Source of the DNA: Colias croceus
Lineage: Eukaryota > Arthropoda > Insecta > Lepidoptera > Pieridae
Direction of reading: 5' to 3'
Assembly: GCF_905220415.1 (NCBI RefSeq)
Contig: NC_059547.1
Span: 9,312,501-9,376,500, forward strand
Length of the DNA stretch: 64,000 nucleotides
Below, piece by piece: positions 27,601 to 40,385 of the stretch (position 1 is the stretch's first letter; the number at the start of each line of letters is the position of its first letter). The notes under the pieces are model-generated. The model ran no database searches. It was given only the letters and a program-made list of their open reading frames with translations, and was not told the origin of the DNA. The position numbers and the translations under genes were made by a program.

Positions 27601-28303
27601 CATTTTATTTAATTCAAGTCATGGATTCTTTGCATTACAGGACATATACCATCTTTTAACTCACAGCGGGGCGCTATAGACTGGCTTTAACTAAACTCGA
27701 TCATATTTATACTCTTTGCGATTAATAGTGCTTTTTATAGCATATGCAATTTCTAATCATGAAATAATGTTACGATTTTCTCACTTTATTATGTAGTTTA
27801 TTAAATTTAAACTTATCTATATTTAAAAAAAATGTTTTGTTTGTTGCAGTTTAAATCAAAAAGTAGTGAACAGATTTTGAAAATACTTTCCCCGTTATAA
27901 AAGCTACGTATTGACTGTATTGTTACACATCCATAGAGAGATAGATATATTTCACTATATGTTTAGCTTTTTATATTAATAATTATATTCAGAAATAAAT
28001 TAATACCTCAATAAACGTCAAAAATGTAGAGTTTCATGAAAAACTTATCGAATTTTTTTATTTTTTTTACGACTCATGAACGGCCAATCAATTAACGCCT
28101 AAAGAATTTATGATAATAGAACTTAGAAATATCGCAGTTATTGGTAATTTTATCATAAACCTTTCTATAAAAGGGTTTTATAATTGAACTTTTTAAATCC
28201 GTAATTTATACGACACTAATATTTATGAAAATTGTAAATACATAAAATATTGTTTACGCGATCGCAATAACTGATAATTGAATTAATTTTCATCTTTTAC
28301 TTG
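24691..28303. other. noncoding region
   Basis: No gene. The GC-richer island at 26.35-26.6 kb is the only standout. 25300-25370 has a minor CpG cluster (CTCGCTAGCTCGCGG). Confidence 0.5.
26350..26620. promoter_or_regulatory. GC-richer noncoding island
   Basis: About 250 bases of clearly higher GC than the flanks, with TACGTCACCCCGC, CTGGGGCCC, CGCCGGAGCC and CTGACAACTGTCAG (a TGTCA palindrome). A 64-codon frame here has no recognised similarity. It is a candidate conserved regulatory element; I cannot test conservation. Confidence 0.25.
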
Positions 28304-28460
28304 CTTGGCCCGTGGTACGTGTCTACGTTTTCTCTCCATTAGAACCATCCTCATACTTTAAGGAATATAATAACAAAATAATTAACGAAATCGGTTCAGC
28401 CGTTTTTGAGTTGTGCGCTTACGAACACAATATTTGGCGATTCATTTTTATTATATAGAA
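28304..28460 (-). mobile_element. Helitron-like element, truncated at the CTAG end
   Basis: Reads CCCGTGGTACGTGTCTACG through AAATCGGTTCAGCC to TTCATTTTTATTATATAG, the reverse of the 24545 variant. The terminal CTAG is missing. Confidence 0.65.
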
Positions 28461-29054
28461 GATTAGCTTGTTCCCGTGGCTTTAGTAAAAATTTCCCCAC
28501 CTAAAATTTGTTTTTTTTTTTTCAACTATAATTTGTTCCCGCGGCTTAAGTCAAAATATTTTTATTTTTAATTAGAAAGACAAGAACAGATTAAAAATAT
28601 TTATTGAAACCGACCATAGACAACTACTTATTTACATTAGCGGTAATTTAAAAGTAACTAAAAACATAATGAATGAGAAGTAATAATTAGTTTCTAACGA
28701 CCAACCAAATTATCGTAGCAATTAAAATAATAATAATTGTTAAAAATAGTTAATAATGTTGGTTGTTTGTTTTCAAATAACTATAGCTTAAGAGCTGCTG
28801 AACGTAATACAGCGCATTATACAATGTATATTGAAATGTTGAATGATTGATTATGTTGAAAACTCTGTTATTTTTTTAAGGCTATTTTTTTAGGTTTGAC
28901 ATTGCAGTATGTACAATCTTCACAAATGATAGTTGTGGAAGGCCTGTGATCATGTATTTGAATAAATTTATTAGGCAGTATATAAATTAACTATATGAGG
29001 TATAATCTATAGCCTAACCTATATTAAAAAATGAGCTAAGTTCTTGTGCCAAAA

Positions 29055-29287
29055 TCCATACTAATATTATAAATCCGAAAGTAACTCTGTCTGTCTGTTA
29101 CTCAATCACGTCTAAACTACTGAACCCATTTTCATGAAAATTGGTATGGAGATATTTTGATACCCGAGAAAGGACATAGGCTACTTTTTATCCCGGGAAA
29201 ATGACGCAATCCCGGAAATCCCACGGGAACGGGAACTATGCGGGTTTTTCTTTGACTGCGCGGGTGAAGCCGCGGGCGGAAACCTAG
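29055..29287 (+). mobile_element. Helitron-like element (TCCATACTAATATTATAAAT type)
   Basis: TC at the left end and GGCGGAAACCTAG at the right. Contains CTGTCTGTCTGTTACTCAA and CCCACGGGAACGGGAACTATG. Same type at 41980, 53758 and 58568. Confidence 0.8.
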
Positions 29288-29594
29288 TATATTATATATT
29301 ATAAAGAGTGTTTATTCTTAAACTTATTACCTCTAATGGTAAACACTTAAAAATAAACAACACTTTGATTGGCCGAATTCTTCAATGACTCTGCAACTAT
29401 CTTAATAATCCAATCTTTGTTACTTTGTATGCGTCATTGTAATAATTATTCTATTAACTATAAGCACAAGGTATTGACCTACTGTCTTCACCTGGCTTTG
29501 TTTGCTTCTTGGTTTGCTTACATAAATCATTTGTTTACAAGGTAGAAAAACTAACATTGCTGCTACTCAATCGTTAATAAGGTTATTTATAGTA

Positions 29595-29640
29595 AACTAG
29601 GTGTGCAACCACGGCTTCGCCCGCGTTGTTTATAAAACTT
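29595..29640 (-). mobile_element. fragment of a Helitron-like 3' end
   Basis: CTAGGTGTGCAACCACGGCTTCGCCCGCG matches only the CTAG end of these elements, then similarity stops. Confidence 0.5.
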
Positions 29641-29657
29641 AACAAAAATAATATATA

Positions 29658-29823
29658 AGTCCCCTGGTGGGGTAAGGGACAGATGCATTATTCATACATC
29701 TGTTTCATTGATCGATTTTCTTTAGGGACAAGTATGTGACCAGCCTCCTGTGTCCTGCCAGACCGATACTTTTTTTCTCCACTGGGAATCGAACCCAGAA
29801 CCTCTGTACAAAGGAGGCGGTCA
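29658..29823 (-). mobile_element. tRNA-derived SINE, reverse copy
   Basis: Contains GGGAATCGAACCCAGAACC (reverse B box) and GGGGTAAGGGACAGATGCA, the reverse of the 42850 element. The tRNA head ends in GAGGCGGTCA. Confidence 0.8.
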
Positions 29824-30986
29824 AAAATACATACACCTATAAACATTTTCCTCTATAGGTAAATTCGTGAAAACCACAGGATAAAACAGAATGAAAATTG
29901 AAAATCGGTAAAATTTCATTAAGAAAGGTAGGCTCTTCAAATAGATTCATTTAACTGTAATTATAAATAACACGTTATCATAAACACAATTAATATGAAC
30001 AACGAATACGCTTTTACATAATTTAGAATTTCCTTCAAGCACTCAACATCGTACTTCATTGCCATTAGTTTTGTCGTAAATAAAAACTCCATAAAGGCTG
30101 TAACAAAATAGCATAATGTATAATCTATGTATATTTGTTTCACAATAAACACTTCAGCCATTTTATGTTCTGTCGAGTCACACGCACTGTATCCATAGAT
30201 GGTAAGTGCAAATTTTACATCGGTAGCTTTCTGGATTAATTAGTAATTAATTGGTAGTTATTTATAAACTTGCCATCACATATATTCGTGTTGAGAAATT
30301 ACAAATTATATAGAACATGTTTCTATTATTATAAATGATGAAAGTCGTTGGTTATGCTTAACCTCTACCATAAGTACATAATAATAATTATTATAGAGAG
30401 GACAAATTTATTTTTATTTATTTATTTACTCTTTATTGTACATATTAGAATAAAAGTAGATAAAACAAAACCATTTAAAATGTACAAATGGCGGCCTTGT
30501 AGCTCAAAGCCTAGATTTGACTGTTTGCTTGATTTAATTAAAAAACTATTCAGTTCATTTTACCGCTTGTCAACCCGGGTGAAACCGGGCAGCTTGCTAC
30601 TCCATATTATTATACATACGTATATTGAGCAATGTTTTGCGCTTTAAAACCAAATGTTTATAGGAATATGAACTATGATGTGTTCCTCTTTGTAAAATTA
30701 CAAGTAAATTTATCTTTAATTTGGTTTGCAAATATTAATTATTGAACTCCTCCATTTAAAAGAGGACCTTAAAAGAAATAAAAAAGAATCAGTACAATGT
30801 CTTAAACCTTATCACTTAGTAGATCAAAAGTAAACTAGTATATCACAAACATTTTATCCGACATTCACACGCTAACCTTCGCTCCAGCTAGACAACTAAA
30901 CCCTTATAAACAACCCTATATATTCATTACCATCCTCCAATAAAATTAAACAAGCTACCATGTCTAATAGTAGTTTTCATTTCAAT

Positions 30987-31039
30987 GTGGGAAAGTGACA
31001 GCACTACACAGCCAATATAGCGCTGTCACGTTTCCACAC
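30987..31039. other. hairpin-forming inverted repeat
   Basis: GTGGGAAAGTGACAGC pairs with GCTGTCACGTTTCCACAC across a loop of about 15 bases, with two single-base bulges. At about 53 bases it is short for an insect pre-miRNA. No known mature microRNA is recognised. Confidence 0.45.
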
Positions 31040-34000
31040 TGGCAACAATACTGCTTTAAGAAATCGTGGTACTGTCACATCAGAAAAACGAATCACATCA
31101 AAGCTAAACCGCAATTAGCTTTCAATTAATACTCCAAAAAACGTCACATGCATAAATAGTACATAACGCCTGATACGGACGTCCAGCATCTCAATAAAAA
31201 GATATATCGAGGATCAATTCCCTGCATTTTAATTGGCCCATACATATTCATGGGACCACGATTGTGCCTAATGACTTCAGTTGTACATGTTAATTATTTA
31301 GCACAATAGTGTACTGTTCGAAGTAAATTCGTATATGATTATATTTAATTTCAGTATGCGGTATTGTGTTAGCAGTTAGAATATTGATTTCAGTATGCAG
31401 TATATATTGTGTTAGAATAGATATGCGTTTTAATTTATTTTACGGTTAGATAAGCTTAGTTTTAACATACCTACTTACTACCTATAGATTCCCTCTATTT
31501 CCCCTTTTGAGGTATTGATAAAAATATTTTCTTCTGCCATTTATTTCAATGCAAAATTTCATCAAAGCAGATTCAGTTACTTCATCGTAAGTTATAAGAG
31601 ACAAATTTTCACACAAATAATAACAGAATGAAAATCGGTGCAGTACCTAGCTTTTGACTTTGCAAATTTGCAATAGCAAGACAGACGCAGAGGAGGATTA
31701 TGTTTTTTATGTAGTGAAATCTTGACAGGAATGAAATTTTACGTAGCCACTTGCGAAAATGTTCATAAATCCATACCCTTCGAATATCCCAAAGGATCAT
31801 AATATTTTTACGCTTAATATAAATTTTATCATCGTTTATCAATTACACATGTTTATTAAATTAAAACGGTGTCTTTTATATTATCCAAACCGCTTTTTGT
31901 ACCATTATCAACAACGGGTCCAAAATTATGTCGATCTTATTTAGTATTCTCAAAATTTCGATTATTGTAATAAAAGCCGATACAGAAACCTGTTATTCGG
32001 TAGTAATGTTATGTTTGGACAGTTATATTTATAAAAACATTAAATTCTGGTTCGGAAATACATTTATTTGTTTAAGTTAAACATATGATTCATAAAATAT
32101 GTAAAAAGTATAAAGGATAACTACAAAACTCTCTCTGACTCTATCACTCTTCTTATTATCAAAACTATTGATTGATTTTAATCATAAACATTGATGATTG
32201 AATTTCAAGTATTGTCCGTGTTATATTTTTAACACATACATTTTCAATAACATTATGTAATACAACAACATGCATCTCGAAAATAAGATATTTTCCTATA
32301 TTTTCTTAATGAAAATTTTCCAATAATATTAGATAACACTTACGTTCTGTAATATTTGAAGAAGATAATGAATAAAATAAGAAATTGCCATCAGGAATTC
32401 CATTTTATTAAAATTTATTTCGATCGCTATTCACAAAACAGCATGATATCAATTCAATTTTAACAGTTATTACGTTAAAATGAAAACCTTTCCCACATAG
32501 TATTTTAGCATAACAAAGTCTACATTCCGAACAACGAGCAGACAAAAACGCCAATCTATTTAGCTGACATTGTGTCGCATATAGATATATATTCCCAAGT
32601 GCCAATAAATATAACATTTAAGGAGCTAAAAAACTTAATTGGTTTACGTACAGCCACATAAAATAAACTGCGAACAAGAAACTCAATTCAGATGGAGTTT
32701 TTATGAGAAAAACTGATATGCTTTTAATGATAGTGTGGAAAAAGTGGAGCCATGGAAAACGCAATAATTGGTGCAGGACTGCCTTGAAAGGAACGACTTA
32801 GCTTAGCTTAATACGTTATGTACGGGGAGATAAGTTAGCATTAATTGCGTACGTAAATGGTAATATCTAGAGGCGAGGCTCATAATGTTGGGAATCAGGG
32901 ATAAATTGTTTTTTGAGGTGTAAATGTCCACGCTCTACTTTGTGCCGCAGGCTGCAATTAGTAAGATCTGAATATGTATGATTTACTAATCTATGCTTAA
33001 GTTTTATATGGTTCTGTGATATGACTACTTCCACCCAGAACTTATCTCTCATTCGGTCTATATTGATCTTTAAGAATTCAATTAAGTATTGACGTACCTA
33101 AGAACCATTCGCTACACTAGCTCTACTTATGTTTATTTCATATTAAAATGTCAATGTTAGTTTACATCTATAATTTTAAATCCTTTAAAGCGATACTTAT
33201 ATATTATTCGTAATAATATAGAACAACAGATGGACTCTTGATAAACTAGACAACCAAGTCGAACAAATGAAAGACATCTGCAGACCTCCTTAGCATCAGG
33301 CCATACCGTTAATAAACAGGCGCTTACCCAAATTACTCCCAAACAATAAGCCAGCACGAACTATCATTGTAATGTATCACTTACAAAAACATTACAAGCA
33401 ATCGAATCGATTCGTAGAACGAATTTCAACTGCATAATCAGAGCCATCTCGATTCATAGAAAACGATCGAATAAAAAATCGATTAAAAAACAGTGTGTCA
33501 CGCACGACTGCGTCGATGTCTTTGACTTGTAATTCGTGTCTACTTCTTAGAAATATATTTTTAATATTACAGTTTTACTTAAATGTCTATGGCTGTTACA
33601 TATCAAGGTAGTCAATGGCGTTCGCTTTTAAAACTGTACTTTTAATTGATTCAAGCGACTACTGTGATACGTATTGCTTCTAGGAATCAATCTTTGATTG
33701 ATTTGGAGCATTTTTTTAATATATTGATACAATAATTTAAATGACAACGATGTTAGATCTATGATTAATGCCTACTTAATAACAACATAATATGGATTTA
33801 AACATCTAATATAAATAATCTATTCTACATTCAAACTTGTCTCAACTAATTTTCCAAAAAGATCGAAGCATGGACAAAACTAAGGGACAAAATAACTTTT
33901 TAGCACGATTATTATTTCGCACTGCAGGTTCCTAATAACGTTATTTTAATCCACTAGATACCGGCCAAAACCATATCCGTATTCACACACATTTTGTTAA

Positions 34001-34109
34001 TATTTTTTATTTAAAATAGCATCCTAATTCCCATCAATATAAATTTGTTAGCCTGCGCTCATTTGTCGAAGGAAACGATGCATTTTATAACTGACCGACT
34101 ATTTTGCGA

Positions 34110-34215
34110 CCAATTACGTGATCAGCCTGTGTCTCGCAGACCGAAACTTTCTTAATAGTTTCCTTTCTAGACTGAACTTGTGGCCTTTCAGTTGTATCTA
34201 TCACTCGCTACTGAG
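34110..34215 (-). mobile_element. eroded SINE fragment
   Basis: CGTGATCAGCCTGTGTCTCGCAGACCGAAAC resembles the reverse SINE body at 29730. The remainder is poorly preserved. Confidence 0.45.
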
Positions 34216-34629
34216 TGAAGAAAACACTGGACCAAAACTAATTGCCATTATACCTAAACCTAAAAAGCGGTATATGTATTGTTTAAATCATATGTATTTT
34301 GTATCAAGGTAGGATCGATGTTCTGCATGACTTCATACTTGCGACTCAATAATCTAATCATCATAAAACACATATGACATAACTAATTGAAAAGGAAATT
34401 TGATTTTCTGTTAAGCAGTTTAAATTGGATGCACTTAACACCAATAACTGTTTTCACCCTGCCGTAGAGCGTAGATAAATACATTTTTTTCAATATCTAA
34501 TTAAATACCTTAAAAATACATTTTAAAGTGATATTTATTCATCAATCACATGCTGATATAACTTACTATATTACACGTATGTTATATACATAGATAAACG
34601 CACACAATAATGGTAGTGTAATGTAAAAT

Positions 34630-34760
34630 CGCTTAGGATGGGCGTAGACCGTCATGGGCGTTTCGCGTTCAGTGACGCAAAACCACGGGAAATAGAAAGT
34701 GCATTACGCTCCGACGCATGTAAGTATATAATGCTGATGACGTCACGTTACTTATTTGTT
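34630..34760. promoter_or_regulatory. GC-richer patch with CRE palindrome
   Basis: GGGCGTAGACCGTCATGGGCG, GTGACGCAAAACC, a TATATAA-like run and GATGACGTCACG occur within 130 bases. The composition is above background. It could be an enhancer or promoter; no gene follows. Confidence 0.25.
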
Positions 34761-35689
34761 ATAGTGATTTTAACTAAAGTGGATGAATAGTTTGGTGGTA
34801 TGAAACAAAATTTGGCGTTATCACTGGTCAATACCATATTTTTATTAATTGAAAAAAAGTGAAATTTTAAATAATTATTTTCATTAAGAATAGAGCGTTG
34901 TAAGTTTGCATAGATGTATGTGCACATCGATACGAAAGTCACGGCTTAAGGCTAAAACTTTTGTACCATCTCATATTTCAACTAAAATTTCACCAATTTT
35001 ACACAGATGAAGAAATAATAAAAAAAATTGTCAAGTTCCGGCACTTTTTTCAGTAGGTGTACGATTCCGTCTGAACACAGAAAAATAAAACATTTATACC
35101 AGGTAAGTTTATAATTAAAAAAGGAGGCTTATATATATGCTATAATAAGCCTTTAATAAGTTTATCACAATGTTTTTGTTTCAAAACTGTCAAAACGAAA
35201 CCTTTAAACCGTTTAAGTAATAACCGAGTATAATAAATATAAGTAGATATAATAAATATAATAAGTGCCTATTAATAAAATTATAAGTTTTAATGTGCTT
35301 AAAACAATATTAAAATAAAAACACAAGAGCTATCAATTAAGTTTATAAATAAGTATATTAAACCTGTTTCGAGATTAATTACAATAAAAATAAAACACAA
35401 CATTAAAGCATCGATGTGGAACTTGTGAATATCTTATGTTGTTTTTGTGTATTTTATAAACTGTTATTTTATGTAAATTAATTGATTTATAATAATTAAA
35501 ACGTTATGCTCTACATTTTATCAGTAAGAACATTAATTTGATATGCATTTTCTGAGATAATATAAGACCAAACGAACCACTATATTTTTAAACTTCGGTA
35601 TCTGTATTTTTAACGTTGTATGGATACTTCTACTCTGAATATATACCTACGTATAAAACTAACTCTATATTCCTTTTGAATGATATTTT

Positions 35690-35830
35690 AAGTAAGTAAT
35701 AAATAACTTTATTGTCATAAAAAAAATAGGTACAGCTTATATATGAATCCATAGGCTCCTGAATTAGTTAAATACTGTGTCTCAGGAGCCAGTGGCTTCT
35801 CCCATTAATTTCGAAACAGTATAGTTACCT
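35690..35830 (-). mobile_element. LINE 3' end, reverse
   Basis: AATAAATAACTTTATTGTCAT followed by TCTCAGGAGCCAGTGGCTTC is the usual reversed 3' end of a lepidopteran LINE. Truncated. Confidence 0.5.
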
Positions 35831-35893
35831 ACGTTATACAAAAGAAAATTTAAAAAATAACAAATAAAGGGTAAGTGGAAAGCGCTTAAATGC

Positions 35894-35926
35894 TTGTGTG
35901 TGTATGTGTGTGAGCGTGTGTGTGTG

Positions 35927-36008
<82 letters not shown>
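35894..36008 (+). repeat. (GT)n microsatellite
   Basis: About 115 bases of GT repeats with GAGC and TAGC interruptions. Open frames reading Cys-Val repeats here are artefacts. Confidence 0.95.
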
Positions 36009-36011
<3 letters not shown>

Positions 36012-36599
36012 GTGTAAGTTGTGCTTTTACGTGTGGATATGTGAAAAAGAAAAAAAATGTGTAGTATATCTATATATTTATAATTTTATTTTTTTATCCT
36101 TTCTTATAGCTTTAAATTATAGATCCCTTAGCACGGTTTCAATTTCGTCGTAATCAAACTTCTCTAGCCACGTAAGTATACATCTTTTTATTTATTTGAT
36201 TTATTAAATTTGTTTATCGTCGTAATAGAACAATAACTCCAATATCGTAATAATACGCTTTTAAGCGGCATCACAATCATCTTCATCACGATTTTTTGCC
36301 ACTGCCAGGGGGACACACACACATGAAGAAATTTAAAACTGCTATCCACAACCTAGGTAGGCATGTACCAAGTACCAATACCATGTACCAAGTGCATCGT
36401 GTTACGCTATTGCCGGTATCTGTTTTAAATAGGTACCTTAAACATGTCCTCAAATAGACTCATCATTCTAAACTTTGTCTAGAAGCCTAATGTCCTTCTC
36501 TCAGACAATCATAGAAAATAGTACACACAGTCCAATCGGTCAATCACCCGGCAATCTTAACAAACATAAAGAACATATTATTATTTAATCACGGAACAC

Positions 36600-36978
36600 A
36601 CGTATATAATGCTATATCCCATACAGCTACGTCACGGATGAGCGCCCACCCCTAAAGGTGAGAAAGGCGTGTCCATATGTGGAAGGGGTGGGAATCTCTA
36701 ATAGAACAAGCATAACAACCATTAGTGCCTAACAACCTATTAATAAATACCTAAGACGTACAACCTTCTAAGCTTTCACCGAATTCAGACTATGAATATC
36801 TCATGTCTATCTGAATTTTCACGTTTGAAATAGCATTGCGTAAATTGTATGAAGTTGATACGTGGTTGTTTGGTAGTAGTTTAAAGTTTTTCAGATTGTT
36901 AGTAGAAAGTTTAGTCATAGTTTATTAAAATTGAGAAGGAGCAGTGTGTGATTTGGCAGTTGATGTGAACGAGTAAGT
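36600..36978 (+). promoter_or_regulatory. candidate transcription start and short noncoding first exon
   Basis: An initiator-like TTTTTCAGATTG at about 36888-36899 is followed by about 80 bases and a consensus donor GTAAGTAT at 36973. Upstream at 36645-36695 there are paired CCCACCCC and GGGGTGGG boxes (Sp/KLF-like) in inverted orientation, and TACGTCACG. The same-strand orientation and distance (17 kb upstream of the coding exons) would suit a 5' UTR exon of cortex. The motifs are visible; the function is inference. Confidence 0.3.
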
Positions 36979-37579
36979 ATTTCTTTATGATTTATTACTT
37001 CTTTGGCTGATTCTATTGTGCTTGTCTCTATTAATCTGTCACGTTATATTAATTTGTCACTTTTCCTTTCGTGTAAAGGTATTAAAAATGACTTAAAATT
37101 CTTGGCAATACATCAAAAGCCTCCAGTATTATGAGGTATTTTATTTCATGCCATTTACTGTATAATGTTTTGGACCAAATTGCGAAGAATTATTTCCACT
37201 AGAAACATACCACCTACGATTTCTGATTGACTCTATATTTTGCCGCATAATAATTGCAATTATTAACCGTTTTGTACCTTCTGGCTTTCTGCCTTCCGTG
37301 GTTCAATCCAATCTGATTACACCTGCAATACAATTGTCAGTTGTTACACGCATTTCGTTATAGTCTAACTATATTCAGCAGCATATTTCCTCTCCAGTCT
37401 ATGATTATTGACTAGTAGTGTTAGTGAATCGTGTTATTACTAATATCTAGACGCATGTGAGAAGCTGGCGCCTACGCTAATTGCGTAAATTGTATAATTC
37501 CACTTGTAGAGGTTAGAATGCTGTGCAAAATGTAGAATCCCTTTTTGGGTTCAAATGATAGCTTTCCTCACTGTTGTTG

Positions 37580-37745
37580 TGAAGAAGTTACACGTATTAA
37601 TTTTTTAGTTACACGTAAGTTACACGTATTAAAGTATTTTCTAGTGTTGTATTTTCTAGTGTTTCATTTTCTAGTTTTAGTGATTGACCACGCTCGCTGC
37701 GAAACGTCGGGTCAATAATATAATGAATAAATCGCGTTTAAAATC
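37580..37745 (+). repeat. dispersed repeat with GAAACGTCGGGTCAA
   Basis: Three nearby GTTACACGTA repeats are followed by CGCTCGCTGCGAAACGTCGG and AAATCGCGTTTAAAATCCG, a combination I know from lepidopteran interspersed repeats. A weaker relative is at 55360-55440 (ATGATGTTTCGAAACCG). Confidence 0.45.
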
Positions 37746-37950
37746 CGTTAAAATGTGTAATTTCTAAACGTATTATTTATTTTATGTATTGTGAATCATA
37801 ACTTTAAGAACTAAGATATAAAATAGTATTAATAAATAATGGACAATAGTTAACACGTAGGTATGCGTAGAACCGAGAGATCCCAGATTCGATCTAAAAC
37901 AAGAAAAAAACGTGTAGTGTTAGATGGTTGATAAACCAATTATATGTAAA

Positions 37951-38142
37951 TCTATACTAAAATAATATAATAAATAAGCTGAAGAGTTTGTTTGTTCGAG
38001 CGCGCTAATCTCAGGAACAACTGGTCCGATTTGAAAAATGATTTCGGTGTTATATAGCCCATTTATCGAGGAAGGCTATATATCATTACGCTAAGATCAA
38101 TAGGAGCCGAGCCACTCGGGTGAAACCGCGAAGCGCGGCTAG
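37951..38142 (+). mobile_element. Helitron-like element (GCTGAAGAGTTTG type)
   Basis: TCTATACTAA at the left, GCTGAAGAGTTTGTTTG, AACTGGTCCGATTTG, CCCATTTATCGAGGAAGGC inside, and AAGCGCGGCTAG at the right. A complete short copy; others at 48967 and 57120. Confidence 0.85.
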
Positions 38143-38728
38143 TAAATAATAAAATGGATAATGAACCGTATAAAAGTCAGAAAAACCTGATACCCAACCA
38201 CACATTTAATCAGAACCTTTACGTTATCAATTACCTATATAATGAGCTATTAACTAAAAATACAAGATCCATTTATTAAATCTTGACCCAGTATAAAATG
38301 TTCATTGAATAGTACATTACTTTTATTAGTAGCTCGAGATTAAAGACGCCACTAAATGTCCCCCATAATTATAATATATCTCTAACTTAATTAAGCTTTA
38401 TATAATTTATTTAATATTAAGTAATTCTGTAATTATTTATACTTTATCTTACCCTTGCTTGAGTACAAAATTTTGCATATACCTACGTATAATAACCAAG
38501 CCAGGTCTCATGCCAACAAAGATTATTTTTAGCAGATTTTTGTAGAAGGAAAGTAAAGCTTTTCAATTGTATACATTTGTATGTGCTTTAAAATAGCTCG
38601 GTCTGTGTGGACGTGAGTCAGTCGGTTATGCCACAGATACAAATAATTATATAAAACAGTTATATCTTCATATTGCGGCTGTTTCATTAAATTGTGTTAC
38701 ACAAAACATTAACTTAAAAAAATGAAAA

Positions 38729-38851
38729 TCTATACATATAATAAATCTGTAGAAGGGTCAATTCTGTACTTACATTGAAAATATTGAAAAAATAACTAGC
38801 AGGGGGTGTTACTGGATCGATACCAAACCCAAATATGTGATTAAAAAATTT

Positions 38852-38884
<33 letters not shown>

Positions 38885-39208
38885 ATGTGAAGACATCACG
38901 TGAAAACTACCGGTTCGATTTCGATGAAACTTGGTATAATTATACCTTATTATCCTGGGCGTAAAATAGGATACTTTTTATCCTGGAAAAATACGTAGAA
39001 AAAAATTAATCTCAATTTTTCAGTTATCCATAGACGTCGTTCTGTAGTAGGTACCGCGAACACACGTTGCGTATTATTATAGACCTAGCCGTATTTGGGT
39101 CCAATAGATATTTATAAGATGTCATTGTCCGAGTTACTCAAAATGGAGAAATAAACCATCCACGCAAAGACCGACATCCGCGCGGACGGAGTCGCGGGCG
39201 GAAGCTAG
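38729..39208 (+). mobile_element. Helitron-like element with (GTCT)n, copy 2, with an extra segment
   Basis: TCTATACATATAATAAATCTG to GGGCGGAAGCTAG. Compared with the copy at 43242 it has about 140 extra bases near the 3' end (roughly 39010-39170), either the fuller form or a nested insertion. Confidence 0.8.
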
Positions 39209-39612
39209 TAGAAAATAAGATTTCCAAAAGAATCGAAGAATAATGCGAATAATTCAATTAATATGTTATATACAATAATAATATGTTATATCTAAAAACA
39301 CTCAAAATATTATGTTTTATCTACATTATATTATAAACAGAAACTATCTTGGCCTTTGCGTCACATTCATAGCCTATATGAACGAAAGCTCTTACCTGAC
39401 TGGTTCAAACCAGTAACAAAACTATGAGAGGCGGGGACTTGAATAATTTATAAAATTATTAATCAACTTTCACGGTAATTCGTCCCTGTTTTTATAAAAA
39501 GTAACCCCTATATACCTTCACATATGGTAACATTGTAATAGATTGGTGGATTGAGTTGTATATAACGTTTTTGCACGCTTATCCTGCTATAGCTTTTGTT
39601 TTATAAAGCGAC

Positions 39613-39790
39613 TAGCTTACCCCCCGCGGCTTCGCCCGCTTTCTATAAAACGATTTGAGATTTAAACTATCCTATCTCTCAAGTTGGATCGAACTGCACA
39701 TGGTGTGCGAATTTTATTATAATCGGTTAAGTGGTTTAGGAATCCATTGAGGACAAACATTGTGACACGAGATTTATATATATTAAGAAG
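39613..39790 (-). mobile_element. Helitron-like element
   Basis: Starts on + with CTAGCTTACCCCCCGCGGCTTCGCCCGC and continues with eroded TAATCGGTTAAGTGG. A degenerate copy. Confidence 0.6.
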
Positions 39791-39839
39791 ATTAACCTTT
39801 AAGCCGTTATATATGAGCAATTTTAGTACAAATCTTTTA

Positions 39840-39995
39840 ATAATATAGAGCTGAAGAGTTTGTTTATTAGAACGCGTTAATTTCAGGAATTACTAGACTG
39901 ATTGAAAAAATTCTTGCACCGTTGGTTATGTACGTGATTCTTAAGTGCTATAAGGCTATATTATATCACAGGCGAAGCCGGGGCGAACCTTGATA
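39840..39995 (+). mobile_element. degenerate Helitron-like element
   Basis: GAGCTGAAGAGTTTGTTTAT, TTTCAGGAATTACTAG and GGCGAAGCCGGGGCGAACC resemble the GCTGAAGAGTTTG type, but the CTAG end is mutated. Confidence 0.5.
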
Positions 39996-40204
39996 TTAAA
40001 GTTATATTAAAAAATGCTTGTCGCTTGTATCGGCTTCGTACGCGATAAAACAGATTCTTTGTATAAATGCAGATTTCTAGAGTCAATTAAATTATTTTTT
40101 AAAATGTATAGAGTAATTTTTGATTTTATTCCTAACCAAAAATAATACGGGTTACTTACATGTTACATTCGAAAAATGTAAACATGATTGCGCTCATGTA
40201 TGAA

Positions 40205-40385
40205 AAAAAAATGTTGTGTGGTTTTATGAAACCACGGTAAAAGTGAAACTTTTTTTCACACTATAGACATTTAACTAAAAATTATCGTATTTGCACGATA
40301 ATTATCGTAGAATCGTGCATCACGCGACATGCGCTACACAGACCAAAAAGTTTGAGACGATGTAATAAAAGTTTCACTTTAAAAA
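40205..40385. mobile_element. hairpin-rich MITE-like segment
   Basis: AAAAGTGAAACTTTTT at 40250 and AAAAGTTTCACTTT at 40367 are inverted. Between them lie ATTATCGTATTTGCACGATAAT (8-base stem) and, just before, GTGGTTTTATGAAACCAC (7-base stem). This looks like a short inverted-repeat transposon; no family assigned. Confidence 0.4.

Larger units (their letters stand above)
29824..35689. other. noncoding region
   Basis: No gene. It contains the hairpin at 31.0 kb, an eroded SINE at 34.1 kb and the CRE patch at 34.7 kb. A Helitron-like remnant (CGGGTGAAACCGGGCAGCTT) sits at about 30577. Confidence 0.5.

Noticed and set aside
35920..36153. Cys-Val repeat open frame
   Set aside because: It is the translation of a GT microsatellite.
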